Notes under the pieces: model-generated | The model's database searches: none | What the model was told of the DNA's origin: nothing | What the model saw: the letters and a program-made list of their open reading frames with translations, nothing else | Assembly: GCF_039871975.1 (NCBI RefSeq) | Contig: NZ_JBDPLL010000001.1 | DNA: 64,000 nucleotides | From: Trichormus_B sp936914905 | Lineage (GTDB): Bacteria > Cyanobacteriota > Cyanobacteriia > Cyanobacteriales > Nostocaceae | Direction: 5' to 3' (one strand) | Shown: positions 1 to 9,414 of the stretch, in pieces | Numbering within the stretch: position 1 is the first letter of the stretch | How the letters are laid out: every line of letters starts with the position of its first letter | Program-made: the position numbers and the translations under genes

Positions 1-553
1 TTTGTTGCTAAACTTTCTAATTCTGTAACTACTCTTGCCAATTCTGCGACTAAGGGTGTAAGTTGCTGTGTTTGGAAAGCATCTGCTAATGCGCGATAAT
101 ACCAAAGAGTTCCTTACTTACCACCTTAAAAACGCTCCCAAAGTGCTTCACCAATCATGCGGTAGTCTTTGAGAATTGATCTGGCATTATGAAGTTTATC
201 AGATGCAGAAACTAGCAACACTGAGGAGGAAGCAGTATGAATATGGGCAATATACGCTTGTCCACGCTCTTTCGAAGGGGGTTTAGGTGTGGTATCTGTA
301 TATGTACATCCATCAACAATGGCGGTGACATTATCCCCAAACCGACGACTATGGTGGCTGGTCCTCCTTGGTCTTCTATGGCCTCATGTAATAAGGCTGC
401 TATCGCTTCATCTTCGTTTGCACTATATTCTAAGGCTATGCTGGTTACTCCTAATAAATGGCTCATGTGGGGAAGACCTGAACCTTTCCCCACTTGTTTA
501 GGGTGGAGTTCATCTGCCTAGGTTAAAGCTTGCGTAAAACGTTCTGATAGCAT
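1..553 (-). pseudogene. HD-domain phosphohydrolase (RelA/SpoT HD-like), decayed, runs off window start
   Basis: Reverse-strand reading gives MLSERFTQALT, a TAG stop, then ADELHPKQVGKGSGLPHMSHLLG and, a little further, HEAIEDQGGPAT. The HLLG, NEDEAIAALLHEAIED and later SASDKLHNARSILKDYR blocks are those of the HD domain family related to the hydrolase half of (p)ppGpp enzymes. The frame is lost after QGGPAT (frameshift near 350) and another stop follows ERF near 125, so the gene is broken at least three times. The start ATG is at 551-553, six bases downstream of the antitoxin-like pseudogene on the same strand. The 3' end lies outside the window. Confidence 0.75.
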
Positions 554-559
554 TTTTAG

Positions 560-917
560 TTAAACACGTATTTCTGCATTATTGGCAGTATTATTAATGT
601 TATGATCTTGTATTTCAAGAACGGTAACGGTTAATTTGAAGCCTATAGTATTTACCCACATTGCTAAATTATAAACTGCTTCATTTTCCAGTTGGGATAA
701 TATTTCATCTAATTTTTCTCTATGTGTTTTAGCTTGTTATGGGGGAAAATATTTTTCTGCTAAGGCTTCTGCTACATACATTACTTAATGCTAGTTTCAG
801 TAATTCTGGTTCTGGATCTTCTTCTTCAAATATAGCATCAATAATATAACCTGCTGCATGATTTTTATCTTTGAGATTTGAGATTCAAAAGTCTTGATAG
901 GGTAAAGTCTTGAGCAT
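560..917 (-). pseudogene. Addiction-module antidote-like (HigA/HI1420-type) regulator, decayed
   Basis: The reverse strand starts MLKTLPYQDF, hits TGA, and continues ISNLKDKNHAAGY, DAIFEEEDPEPELLKLALSN and, after a frame change, AEALAEKYF and AKTHREKLDEILSQLENEAV. The order of an acidic EEEDPE patch followed by LKLAL and a C-terminal LKLTVTV resembles the putative addiction-module antidote family. At least two lesions (TGA near 885 and a frameshift near 785) inactivate it. It precedes the HD pseudogene on the same strand. Family assignment is from remembered motif pattern and is moderate. Confidence 0.5.
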
Positions 918-939
918 GGTTTAAGTCCTTGAAATTGCT

Positions 940-1137
940 ATGGCTGCAATCACTATCAATATTCCAGAGCAACAATTACAACAACTACAAGCAATGGCAC
1001 AAACAAACGGTATTTCTACTGAAGAAGTATTACGTACTACTATAGAAGACTGGCTCAATTATCTAAAAGGTGATTTTGAGCAAGCAGCAAAATATGTACT
1101 CAAGAAAAATTCAGAATTTTACCGTCGTCTAGCATGA
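940..1137 (+). CDS. Small antitoxin-like protein (partner of Doc toxin)
   Basis: A 65-residue protein starting MAAITINIPEQQLQQLQAMA, with a beta strand followed by helices typical of short DNA-binding antitoxins; it has no stops. Its TGA overlaps the ATG of the following Doc-type toxin gene (ATGA, 1134-1137), the usual coupling of antitoxin and toxin genes. By position it should neutralise the toxin and autoregulate the pair. The toxin is broken, so this antitoxin may be an orphan. The exact antitoxin family (Phd or ribbon-helix-helix) cannot be fixed by eye. Confidence 0.65.
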   Translation: MAAITINIPEQQLQQLQAMAQTNGISTEEVLRTTIEDWLNYLKGDFEQAAKYVLKKNSEFYRRLA

Positions 1138-1500
1138 TACGTTACCTGATATTAGTTAAAGTCCTTTATCTGCAACCTCAAGTAATTCAGCAGTCTGGCG
1201 GAGCTTTGGTTATACGCAATTTAGGTTTATTACAATCGGCTGTAGCTCAACCAAAAATGAGTTTTGGAGGAGAAGATTTTGTATCCTGGAGTTATTGACA
1301 AGGCTTCTGCATTGGCTTTTTCTATCATCAAGAACCATGCATTGGTAGATGGTAACAAGCGCACTAGTCATGCAGCAATGGAAACTTTTCTGGTTTTGAA
1401 TGGGCTAGAAATCGTTGCTGCGGTTGATGAGCAGGAAGAAATGATACTTATTTTAGCAGATAGCTAGTTAGGGCGTGAAGATTTAACTAGTCACAGTACG
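1134..1500 (+). pseudogene. Doc-family (death-on-curing, Fic fold) toxin, frameshifted
   Basis: The first frame reads MIRYLILVKVLYLQPQVI, then QSGGALVIRNLGLLQSAVAQ and PKMSFGGED. One surplus base near 1275 shifts to the frame LYPGVIDKASALAFSIIKNH, carrying the Fic/Doc motif HALVDGNKRTSHAA (about residue 70). Doc uses this H-x-x-x-D-G-N-K-R loop to phosphorylate and inactivate EF-Tu. A TAG at 1465 in ILADS-stop-LGREDL ends the protein before the usual C-terminus. The motif itself is intact, so the protein was functional until recently. Overlaps the antitoxin by 4 bp. Confidence 0.8.
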
Positions 1501-1655
1501 GCGTAAATAAACCAACCATTCCAAATTTCCGAAAACCTCACGCCGTATACATTTTAAATTTTGTTCGCGTAGCGTCTCCGAAAGAGATCTTTTGAATTGT
1601 GTTAGCGTAGCTCTTCTGAAAGAAACATTTTGAATTCACAGCGGTACTAGCTGGT
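1494..1655 (+). repeat. Dispersed repeat E, copy 1
   Basis: About 150 bp that recur with roughly 85% identity at 54473-54620 in the same orientation. It opens with TACGGCGT and carries the inverted ACGCCGTA about 35 bases later, followed by GTTCGCGTAGCGTCTCC and a second GTTAGCGTAGCTCTTCTG block and ending in TTTTGAATTCAC. No reading frame; resembles the structured filler repeats common in Nostoc genomes. Confidence 0.7.
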
Positions 1656-1860
1656 TTAACCAAAAGCAAAAGGTTGCACCAATTTAAAATTAGGAATTTT
1701 TTATTCTTGCTAGTTCTTGTTAAGACAACAATATTTATGACAATTACGCTAGAATTATTAAAGGTTCGTTACAGAATTGGCAAAACATCCCCAAATCTGT
1801 TAGAACAGCCAAACATTTAGCTTCTTAATCTAAAAACACTAAAGTTCACCTAAACTCTGT

Positions 1861-3651
1861 ATGACGCTCCCAATTCGTAACGTCGCCATTATCGCTCACG
1901 TTGACCACGGCAAAACCACCTTGGTTGATGCTCTTCTCAAACAGTCCGGCATTTTCCGCGAAGGCGAAGACGTTCCGGATTGTGTCATGGACTCCAATGC
2001 ATTGGAGAGGGAACGAGGAATTACTATTCTTTCTAAGAATACAGCGGTTCGCTACAAAGAAACCCTGATCAATATTGTTGATACCCCTGGACACGCTGAC
2101 TTTGGTGGGGAAGTAGAACGAGTACTCGGCATGGTGGACGGTTGTCTACTGATTGTTGATGCCAATGAAGGCCCAATGCCCCAAACCCGCTTTGTACTAA
2201 AAAAGGCTTTGGAAAAAGGTCTACGTCCTATTGTTGTTGTTAACAAAATCGATCGCGGACAAGCTGATCCTCACGTTGCGGTTGATAAGGTTTTGGATCT
2301 GTTCTTAGAATTAGGGGCAGATGAAGACCAGTGTGATTTTCCCTATCTGTTTGCTTCCGGTATGGGTGGTTATGCCAAGGAAAACTTGGAAGCTGAATCG
2401 GTAGATATGCAGCCTCTATTTGATGCAATTCTCCGTCATGTACCTGCACCAGTGGGCGATCCTAACAAACCTCTACAATTGCAAGTTACTACCCTAGATT
2501 ATTCTGAATATCTGGGACGGATTGTGATTGGTAGAATTCACAACGGTATTATTCGCGCTGGACAACAAGCTGTTTTAGTAGTGGAAGATGGCAGCATTGT
2601 CAAGGGTAAAATTACTAAATTGATGGGATTTGAAGGCTTGAAGCGAGTGGAAATGACAGAAGCCACTGCTGGTTATATCGTTGCTGTGGCTGGTTTTGCT
2701 GATGCTTACATCGGGGAAACAATTACAGATCCTAACGAACCCCAAGCTTTACCACTAATTAAGGTCGATGAACCAACTTTGCAAATGACCTTCTGGGTGA
2801 ATGATTCACCTTTTGCTGGTCAAGAAGGTAAGCTGGTGACTTCTCGCCAAGTGCGGGATCGCTTGTTCCGTGAATTAGAAACCAACATAGCTTTGCGTGT
2901 TGAAGAAACCGATTCTCCTGATAAATTCCTAGTTTCCGGTCGGGGTGAATTACACCTGGGTATCTTAATTGAAAGCATGCGTCGGGAAGGCTTCGAGTTC
3001 CAAGTTTCTCAGCCACAAGTAATTTACCGTACAGTTAATGGTCAACCTTGTGAACCTTATGAACTCTTGGTTTTAGACGTTCCTGCGGATGCTGTTGGTA
3101 GCTGTATTGAACGCCTGGGACAACGCAAAGGCGAAATGCAAGATATGCAACCCGTAGCAGGCGATCGCACACAACTAGAGTTTGTCATTCCAGCCCGTGG
3201 TTTAATTGGTTTCCGTGGTGAATTCATGCGGATGACCCGTGGTGAGGGCATTATGAACCACAGTTTCCTCGACTATCGTCAGCTTTCTGGTGATATTGAA
3301 GCCCGGAACAAAGGAGTTTTAATCTCCTTTGAAGAAGGTATTTCAACTTTCTACGCCATGAAAAACGCGGAAGATAGAGGTTCGTTCTTCATCACTCCAG
3401 GAACCAAGGTTTATAGAGGTATGATTGTTGGTGAACACAATCGTCCTCAAGACTTGGAATTAAATGTTTGCAAAACCAAGCAGCTAACTAACCACCGTGC
3501 ATCTGGTGGTGATGAACTCGTGCAATTACAAGCACCTGTAGATATGAGCTTGGAACGTGCATTGGAGTATATCGGACCAGATGAATTGGTGGAAGTTACA
3601 CCCCAATCAATTCGTCTCCGCAAGATGGCGAGAAAATTAGCGAAACGTTAA
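1861..3651 (+). CDS. typA: Ribosome-associated GTPase TypA/BipA
   Basis: A 596-residue translational GTPase of the EF-G superfamily. Near the N-terminus are G1 AHVDHGKTT (residues 12-20), the switch region RERGITI, G3 DTPGHADF and G4 NKID, followed by domain II, two EF-G-like domains and the BipA C-terminal domain with GIMNHSFLDY and NKGVLISFEEG. TypA binds ribosomes and aids 50S assembly and stress adaptation. Length is normal for the family and no lesion is seen. The start ATG lacks a strong Shine-Dalgarno sequence. It stands alone, with a terminator hairpin just downstream. Confidence 0.97.
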   Translation: MTLPIRNVAIIAHVDHGKTTLVDALLKQSGIFREGEDVPDCVMDSNALERERGITILSKNTAVRYKETLINIVDTPGHADFGGEVERVLGMVDGCLLIVDANEGPMPQTRFVLKKALEKGLRPIVVVNKIDRGQADPHVAVDKVLDLFLELGADEDQCDFPYLFASGMGGYAKENLEAESVDMQPLFDAILRHVPAPVGDPNKPLQLQVTTLDYSEYLGRIVIGRIHNGIIRAGQQAVLVVEDGSIVKGKITKLMGFEGLKRVEMTEATAGYIVAVAGFADAYIGETITDPNEPQALPLIKVDEPTLQMTFWVNDSPFAGQEGKLVTSRQVRDRLFRELETNIALRVEETDSPDKFLVSGRGELHLGILIESMRREGFEFQVSQPQVIYRTVNGQPCEPYELLVLDVPADAVGSCIERLGQRKGEMQDMQPVAGDRTQLEFVIPARGLIGFRGEFMRMTRGEGIMNHSFLDYRQLSGDIEARNKGVLISFEEGISTFYAMKNAEDRGSFFITPGTKVYRGMIVGEHNRPQDLELNVCKTKQLTNHRASGGDELVQLQAPVDMSLERALEYIGPDELVEVTPQSIRLRKMARKLAKR

Positions 3652-3658
3652 TTTATTA

Positions 3659-3690
3659 AGGGTGGGTTTATTTTTCCCACCCTATTTTTT
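3659..3690 (+). terminator. Rho-independent terminator of typA
   Basis: An AGGGTGGG / CCCACCCT stem (3659-3683) with an AT loop, followed by ATTTTTT, eight bases after the typA stop. Confidence 0.85.
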
Positions 3691-4004
3691 ATCTGTGTTA
3701 ATCTGCGGTTAATTAAATTTACTTATCTTTGTTTTTCCAGAAAGTTAAACAAGGCTATTTTCCCAATAGATCTGCCCTATTATCAATAATATTGATATTA
3801 TTCTCAATAATTGAATGAAGTTTGGCTTTTTCGTCCATTGATTCAGCCATTGATATTAATATTATTGACATTATTCTGATTTTTTGGTTCTTTTAGTTAA
3901 AATCCCAAGGTATTGATATATAGTTCCTAGGTCTTTTTTTCACGCAGAGACGCAAAGAAAGAAAAAATTCAATATTTGCAAAATATACCTAAAATAAAAA
4001 CCTA
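3691..4004. other. AT-rich spacer
   Basis: No gene recognised. It holds a short perfect inverted repeat TATCAATA-A-TATTGATA near 3781 and related AATATTATTGA motifs near 3860. A 38-codon reverse-strand frame (3755-3871) has no recognisable product. Confidence 0.5.
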
Positions 4005-4266
4005 ATGATCAAAAATATTGGGTTTACAGAAAGCAAAGCCACTGCTTCGGTAAGTATCATATTAGATGAGTTTTTAAGACCTCCTTATATTAAAGAATCA
4101 CCTGATTGCGAATATATTAATAGAGAAGCAATTCAAAAACGAATGGATGGTGGAAAACACAGTCTTTTACAAAAACGGTTAGTTGTATTTATTGGTATTT
4201 TAGGTATTCATTATGAAGCTTTTCCAGAATTGCGTTGTAGTTGTGGTAATCGTTAAGGATAGTGGA

Positions 4267-4974
4267 TTAAATAACCTGTAACTGTGGTTTAGGCGTGTAA
4301 TTCCATTGGGGCAAGAATTCATCAACAACAATCTTCAGATTTGATTTGAAGTCAACAGCCACTTTTCGGCAAGTTTGATAGGTGTTATAGAGAATGGTCG
4401 TTAAGAGTTTGAGTCCAGTTCGGGTGGTTGCCGTTGCCATGAGGTCTTCTACAGTCTGCACACTCTCAAAAATCAGCCCCTGACACAGGGGAGAAATATG
4501 AGGAAAGAAACGATGCTCAATGGGATTGTACTTGTAGGTGTAGNNNNNNNNNNNNNNNNNNNNNNNNNNNNNNNNNNNNNNNNNNNNNNNNNNNNNNNNN
4601 NNNNNNNNNNNNNNNNNNNNNNNNNNNNNNNNNNNNNNNNNNNTGGCAATCTCATGACCCTTGAGATGAGTCCACCTGACGGTTTCATTCATCGGTGAAC
4701 CTGCTGTGTGCCGCTCCAACACTCCCAAAAACCCCTCTTGTCAGGAGGCAATCCTCTCAAAGGCTCATTTCCCTCCAGCTCCGGGTTGACGAATCCCCTC
4801 CTACTCAACCACCTTTTCTTCCTCAAGTTCCCCCAAGCCCAACTTTCAGGTTTCGTGATGGCATAAGAACAAGCCGCGGATCTATGCCTGGCTGCCCTAC
4901 CCTACTTTTAGGGCTTCAATCGCCGCCCATATCCGGCCATCCTTCTCTGACAACGACTTATAGTATCGTTGCAT
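4267..4974 (-). pseudogene. ISAzo13-family transposase, decayed and gapped
   Basis: Reverse-strand reading starts MQRYYKSLSEKDGRIWAAIE and, after stops and frame changes, gives RQPGAG, MNETVRWTHLKGHEIA, then the gap, then YKYNPIEHRFFPHISPLCQG and a C-terminal VVDEFLPQWNYTPKPQ. The SLSEKDRR-type start and the YNPIEHR block are typical of ISAzo13 transposases. Several stops in the N-terminal third show it is dead. About 34 codons are N and probably more sequence is missing. Confidence 0.8.
4544..4643. other. Assembly gap of exactly 100 N
   Basis: A run of exactly 100 N, the conventional size for a scaffold gap of unknown length, located inside the transposase. Repeated IS copies probably broke the assembly here. 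Confidence 0.95.
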
Positions 4975-5089
4975 TTTAACTTCAATTTCACCAGGGTCAG
5001 GGCCCATCATCTACCAGTTCTCTATCTACAGTAGTTCCTCATGTTGTGGTAATCTCTACAAATCAAATACCCTTAGATGAGAACGGTGA

Positions 5090-5196
5090 TACTCCCCTCT
5101 CACTAAAAGAATAAGGTCATAGTAATAGGGTAGAGGGATAATGCTTCTGCGTAAGGTGGAATCTCACACCCCTAATTTCATACTGGGAAGGGAGTA
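5090..5196. mobile_element. MITE family D, copy 1
   Basis: 107 bp with degenerate terminal inverted repeats (TACTCCC at left, GGAAGGGAGTA at right). The interior ATAGTAATAGGGTAGAGGGA and the CACACCCCTAATTTCATACT block recur at 13154-13256. No reading frame. Confidence 0.65.
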
Positions 5197-5419
5197 ATAG
5201 GAGTAATATAGTATTTAACAAAAAAATGGTATTATGGTAGTAATTATACTACCCACTCTGTTCCTAATTATTGAAGGGAAATTATTGAAGGGATAGTTGG
5301 AAAAGCCTTATAATATTGTTTCTGAGTAAGATATTTAGCCGCTGGGTGAGGGCTAGTGTCAGGCTCGGTAATTCCACTTATTAACTTACACAAAACAATT
5401 TGCACCTTCAGGGAATTAT

Positions 5420-6201
5420 ACTGTTCGTTATCATCAACATCATTTGGGGTAAAACTTTTCTACTGATTTAAAGAACAGTAATTAGTCTTTCGCCAAGTAT
5501 ATTAATTGCTACGAGATTTGCCATAGCAGCATTATTTTTTAGCGTCAACTTGCGTCGCCTAAACGCCCTTTTGTTACCTGATAGTTTAATCTTGGGCATC
5601 TTATTTTTTACCTATCTAGCAACGGAAGCAATTGCTCTTGAGAGTATCCATGGCAACCAAGCATCATTTATTATCAGTCTGAGTGCAATCATAGTAGCTC
5701 TAATGGGTTGGCTTTTGGGTCGTTACTTACCGTTGAAAACTTTCCTTGCAGCCGGACTGGCAGTTATTGGTATCGGTGTGATGTTTTGGGGAGAGGGAAT
5801 ATTAGCAACTGGCAATTTGTTAATGATAGGTGATACCTTGCTGTAAGCAGTTTATACTCTTATTATAAAATAAGTAGCATCCCAGCACCCATCTTTATCA
5901 CTTACCAGTATCCAATCATTTGGAGTTGCAGTTATGGGCTCAATCTGGAGTAATAGAGTGGAAGATCATTAATGAAAATTGGGGTGTGATTATTTACCTG
6001 CTGATAGTTGCAACTGCTCTTGTTATCTGGCTCCAACCAAACAATAGCTCAACGCTGGATAGGATCTGAAGAAGCGGCTTTACTCTACACCCTAGAGCCA
6101 ATATTTGCAGCAAAATTCTCATATTGGTTACTTGGTGAATAACTGGGACTAAACGGTTTTATTGGCGCAGCTTTTGTATTATCTGCAATAGTTATCAGTT
6201 A
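5420..6201 (+). pseudogene. EamA-family (DMT) transporter, decayed
   Basis: The translation shows IIWGKTF, SLSPSILIATRFAIAALFF, LRRLNALLLPDSLILGILFF and LPLKTFLAAGLAVIGIGVMF, the repeated hydrophobic segments of ten-helix drug/metabolite transporters. A stop follows LLMIGDTLL (5844), and later pieces such as EEAALLYTLEP can be read only with frame changes. Multiple stops and frameshifts inactivate it. Substrate unknown. Confidence 0.75.
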
Positions 6202-6572
6202 ACAAAAATCTCAAGATTCCAAAGAGAATACAGCAGTTGATATCAGCAAAGCAACATTACTTATTTTGGTTATCTCCGAGGAAAACCATAAAAAATTAAC
6301 TAGCTTGGGATTGTTAGATGATCTAAGTTAACCCAAGTTGCTATTGTTTAGGGTGTGTTATCAGTAAATAACCCTTAATTTTCTACTATTAGAACTCGGT
6401 TGATTTTCGATGTTGTTAATATAAATAATTATCATCTAATAAGCTGTTACGCAGCTAAATTTAATATTTAGTAGCCTAGAGTCCTTGTAGCAAGCCTTTT
6501 GGGCAAAAAAAGTAAATGCGTAACAGCTTTAAACTTGCATTCTTCCTTTCTGCGTTCTATCTCCTTAAATTT

Positions 6573-7737
6573 ATGAAAATCACCAAAAACATTGCTAATT
6601 GGCTAGAAACTAACGCTTCATCTCCTAGTTATGGCGGTTGGGTATTAGCTGCCGTGGCTATTTGTTATTTAGGCGCTGCTATCAATACAATACAATGGCT
6701 GGCTGGTTATATGTAATTAGTGGAGTCTGTCTTGCTCTTGTGGGTGTATCGGTCTTTTTAGCACCGCGATCACTCAAAAATCTAGTCGTCAAACGCGCTC
6801 CCATCCCACCAGTCACAGTTGGAGACGAACTCAGCATTGAAATAGAAATCTATAATCCCACCCAAAAACTGTAATCTGATTAAAAGTTACCGATATCCTG
6901 CCTTTTATTTTAGGGAAACCAATCAATAATCCCATTGATACCAATGAAGCAAAAAATAGTTACGGCTGGCAATACTACCACTACACCCAGCATCGGGGAC
7001 TATACAGATGGCAAACAGTAGAATTAGCTACAGGTGCGCCTTGGGGATTATTTTGGTGTCGTCGTCAGCGAGAATGTAAAGCTATAGCTATAGTCTATCC
7101 CACAGTCTTACCCCTCACCGCTTGCCTATTAGTAGATGAAATCGGCCAAGATCACAGTAAAAGAAACTATCCGCGAGGTAAACCGCTACAATTAGCAACA
7201 TCAGGATTAGTAAGATCGCTCCTTCCTTATCGCATAGGTGATCCCACCCGTGTCATTCATTGGCTTACAAGTGGCCGATACGGAGAATTAAGAGTTCGCG
7301 AATTAGAAATTATTAAAGGTGGACAAGAAGTAATCATTGCCCTTGACAGTACTGCCAATTGGCAAGAAGAACAATTTGAACAAGCAGTAACCGCAGCAGG
7401 ATTATTGTATTTTTACGCACAAAGAAAACAACTGCAAGTTCAACTTTAGACAGCAGCCACAGATTTAGTCAAAGGTGACATTACCATTCTCGAAACATTA
7501 GCAGCAACCAACCCCCTGAAAGAAGCGAATACACCGCCAGAAAATTATCCTTTAATTTGGCTCACCCAAAACCCCATAACCTTATCTGCCTTACCACTGG
7601 GAAGTGGCTGGGTTTTATGGGTGAATGGAAATTCACCCTTAGAACAAGTCGTAATCAACCGAGATTACCCCGGTATCATTCTGCAAAGTGAACAAGAACT
7701 GCAACTCCAACTGCAAAAACCATTAACTTTATTCTAG
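6573..7737 (+). pseudogene. DUF58-domain protein, decayed
   Basis: It starts MKITKNIANWLETNASSPSY with two membrane segments, and continues in changing frames to LVVKRAPIPPVTVGDELSIE, RGLYRWQTVELATGAPWGLF, LVRSLLPYRIGDPTRVIHW and RYGELRVRELEI, the conserved DUF58 region. These membrane-anchored proteins often accompany MoxR ATPases and transglutaminase-like enzymes. There is a frameshift near 6700, a stop TAA near 6872 and a TAG near 7447. The 3' end is TAG at 7735. The regular alignment of broken pieces points to recent loss. Confidence 0.8.
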
Positions 7738-7847
7738 GGAACAGAAATCAATTCAAAAATCAAAAATCAAAAACTTCTGACTCCTGACTCCTAACTCCTG
7801 CCTGTTGTACAATGTAAAGAAATATTTAAATTATCAACGCTGATCCC

Positions 7848-8213
7848 ATGATCAATTCAGAAGTTAACACAAAATCCAGTGATAAAAGCCTAGAGGCAAT
7901 GCGGCATTTTTCCGAACAATACGCCAAACGGACTGGAACTTACTTCTGTTCTGAACCTTCCGTCACAGCAGTTGTAATTGAAGGTCTAGCCAAACATAAA
8001 GACGACCTTGGTGCGCCTTTATGTCCCTGCCGTCACTATGAAGATAAAGAAGCGGAAGTCAGCGCAGCCTATTGGAACTGTCCTTGCGTACCCATGCGAG
8101 AACGCAAAGAATGTCACTGTATGCTGTTTCTAACCAATGACAACGAATTTGCTGGCGAAAGACAAGACATCTCTCTTGAAACGATCAAAGAAGTGCGGGA
8201 CAGCATGGGATGA
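7848..8213 (+). CDS. ftrC: Ferredoxin:thioredoxin reductase, catalytic (beta) subunit
   Basis: A 121-residue subunit that reduces thioredoxins with electrons from ferredoxin through a 4Fe-4S cluster and an adjacent disulfide. All the conserved cysteines are visible: GTYFCSE, then LCPCRHYEDKEAE, then NCPCVPMRERKECHCMLF. It links photosynthetic electron flow to redox control of Calvin-cycle and other enzymes. Length is standard and the gene is intact. Its stop overlaps the start of the DUF309 gene (ATGA), so the two are likely co-translated. Confidence 0.97.
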   Translation: MINSEVNTKSSDKSLEAMRHFSEQYAKRTGTYFCSEPSVTAVVIEGLAKHKDDLGAPLCPCRHYEDKEAEVSAAYWNCPCVPMRERKECHCMLFLTNDNEFAGERQDISLETIKEVRDSMG

Positions 8214-8608
8214 GTGAACACCTGCCCCAAGAGTTTTGGCAAGGAGTAGAACAGTTCAACTCTGGACAGTTCTACGCTTGTCATGAGACCCTAGAAGCTC
8301 TGTGGATTGAAGCAACTGAGCCAGAAAAAAGTTTGTATCAAGGCATTCTGCAAATTGCTGTAGCCTTATATCACCTGAGTAATCGTAACCTACGAGGAGC
8401 AATGATTTTATTGGGAGAAGGTACTAATCGTCTGCGTCGTTACCCAGACAATGATTGCAGTATAAACGTAGACGAATTGCTACTTGAGAGTGTGAAATTT
8501 TTCAAAGCACTCCAACAAACAGACCCAGAAAAAATTGCCAGTGGTGATTGGCATGAAACCGCAGCCTTGCCTTTACCCAGAATTTCCATTATTCAGAAAT
8601 CGAAGTAA
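8210..8608 (+). CDS. DUF309-domain protein
   Basis: A 132-residue protein with FNSGQFYACHETLEALWIEA near residue 16, the F-N-x(3)-F-Y-x-C-H-E-x-L-E signature of DUF309, followed by YQGILQIAVALYHLSN. It is a small all-helical family of unknown biochemical role in cyanobacteria, plants and Bacillus. It starts inside the ftrC stop (4-bp overlap), which ties it to the ferredoxin-thioredoxin reductase gene. No lesion. Confidence 0.9.
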   Translation: MSEHLPQEFWQGVEQFNSGQFYACHETLEALWIEATEPEKSLYQGILQIAVALYHLSNRNLRGAMILLGEGTNRLRRYPDNDCSINVDELLLESVKFFKALQQTDPEKIASGDWHETAALPLPRISIIQKSK

Positions 8609-8890
8609 GATTATGTCCGGTTAGTGAATGTCGATATGTGTAGGGATAGGGCATTAGGCATTGGGCATGGGAGTCAATTACCAATCACTAGCCCAAACAG
8701 ATATGATTATTATTCAACCTGAGTTGATATAACGAAACCTTGAGGTGCAAGAAACCATCAAGCCTCCAAATCAGAATATAACGCAACTGCGAAGGTGGTT
8801 AAGACATTAACAGATGATAAAACTTAGACACAAACAGGCTTTTAACTCTGTCACCTGATATAACTTGAAATCTTCTATCACCAAATTCCT
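8609..8890. other. Spacer upstream of the lpt genes
   Basis: 282 bases with no recognisable gene; one short GGGCATTAGGCATTGGGCAT filler repeat near 8647. Confidence 0.5.
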
Positions 8891-9388
8891 ATGATACCTC
8901 TTTATCACTTGCCAAAATTACAAATGCACCGTCTAGCATTATATTTAATGCTGCCTGTAGCACTCTTGGGTGTGGTTTCCCTTCCCAGCCAAGTACCCAC
9001 CGCTACAGCCCAATCAGCCGGGGGAAATCGCCCGCTAACTATTCGCTCTGATGTGCAGGAATATCATGCTAAGACTCAAGTAATCACCGCTCGCGGTAAT
9101 GTGCAGATGTTGTATCCTGCTCGTCAGTTACAAGCAACCGCAGCCCAAGCACAATACTTTAGCAAAGAAAGACGGATTGATTTCAGCGGCAATGTTTATA
9201 TTTTGCAACAAGGTACTAATAGTATTAGGGCAGAGAAAGTCATTTATTTGATTGATGAAGGTCGATTTATTGCCTTACCCCAGTCCAATCGTCAGGTAGA
9301 ATCTGTATATATGGTGGATGACTCCAATGTCAATGGACAAACGGCTAAACCTGCCCCCAAAACACCAGCCCTCAAGCGATATAATTAG
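8891..9388 (+). CDS. LptA/OstA-like periplasmic lipopolysaccharide transport protein
   Basis: A 165-residue protein with a positively charged start and hydrophobic segment LALYLMLPVALLGVVSLP, giving a signal peptide ending near ATAQS (residue 42). The mature part has the OstA/LptA repeats: LTIRSDVQEYHAKTQVITAR, GNVQMLYPARQLQATAAQA and GNVYILQQGTNSIRAEKVIY. LptA bridges the periplasm for LPS-type glycolipids. An internal ATG at 8930 is an alternative start but would shorten the n-region. The lptB gene follows 26 bp later and a permease gene after that, which supports the assignment. Confidence 0.85.
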   Translation: MIPLYHLPKLQMHRLALYLMLPVALLGVVSLPSQVPTATAQSAGGNRPLTIRSDVQEYHAKTQVITARGNVQMLYPARQLQATAAQAQYFSKERRIDFSGNVYILQQGTNSIRAEKVIYLIDEGRFIALPQSNRQVESVYMVDDSNVNGQTAKPAPKTPALKRYN

Positions 9389-9414
9389 CATCTCACACCA
9401 CAAAAACGCGAATA

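Larger units (their letters stand above)
4252..5042 (-). mobile_element. ISAzo13-family insertion sequence, incomplete in the assembly
   Basis: The segment is bracketed by the 12-bp direct repeat GTTGTGGTAATC at 4240-4251 and 5043-5054, as expected for a target duplication, although such a length has not been verified for this family. The left end TAAGGATAGTGGATTAAAT recurs at 47154 beside a second remnant. The element carries a decayed reverse-strand transposase and an internal 100-N gap, so the true length is unknown. Confidence 0.7.
4005..5114 (+). pseudogene. Uma2-family (DUF820) endonuclease, interrupted by an ISAzo13-like element
   Basis: The 5' part encodes about 80 residues with EAIQKRMDGGKHSLLQKRL and HYEAFPELRCSCGNR, the N-terminal half of cyanobacterial Uma2 proteins (PD-(D/E)XK fold, function mostly unknown, often mobile). 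The frame is cut at 4252 by insertion of the IS. A tail NQIPLDENGD can be read from 5061, beyond the element, consistent with the missing middle of the gene. A MITE (5090-5196) then overlaps the tail. Non-functional. Confidence 0.7.

Noticed and set aside
3755..3871. 38-codon reverse-strand frame
   Set aside because: Low complexity, no homologue known, no ribosome site.
4695..4979. Forward frame of 94 codons opposite the IS transposase
   Set aside because: Antisense shadow of the transposase; proline-rich artefact.
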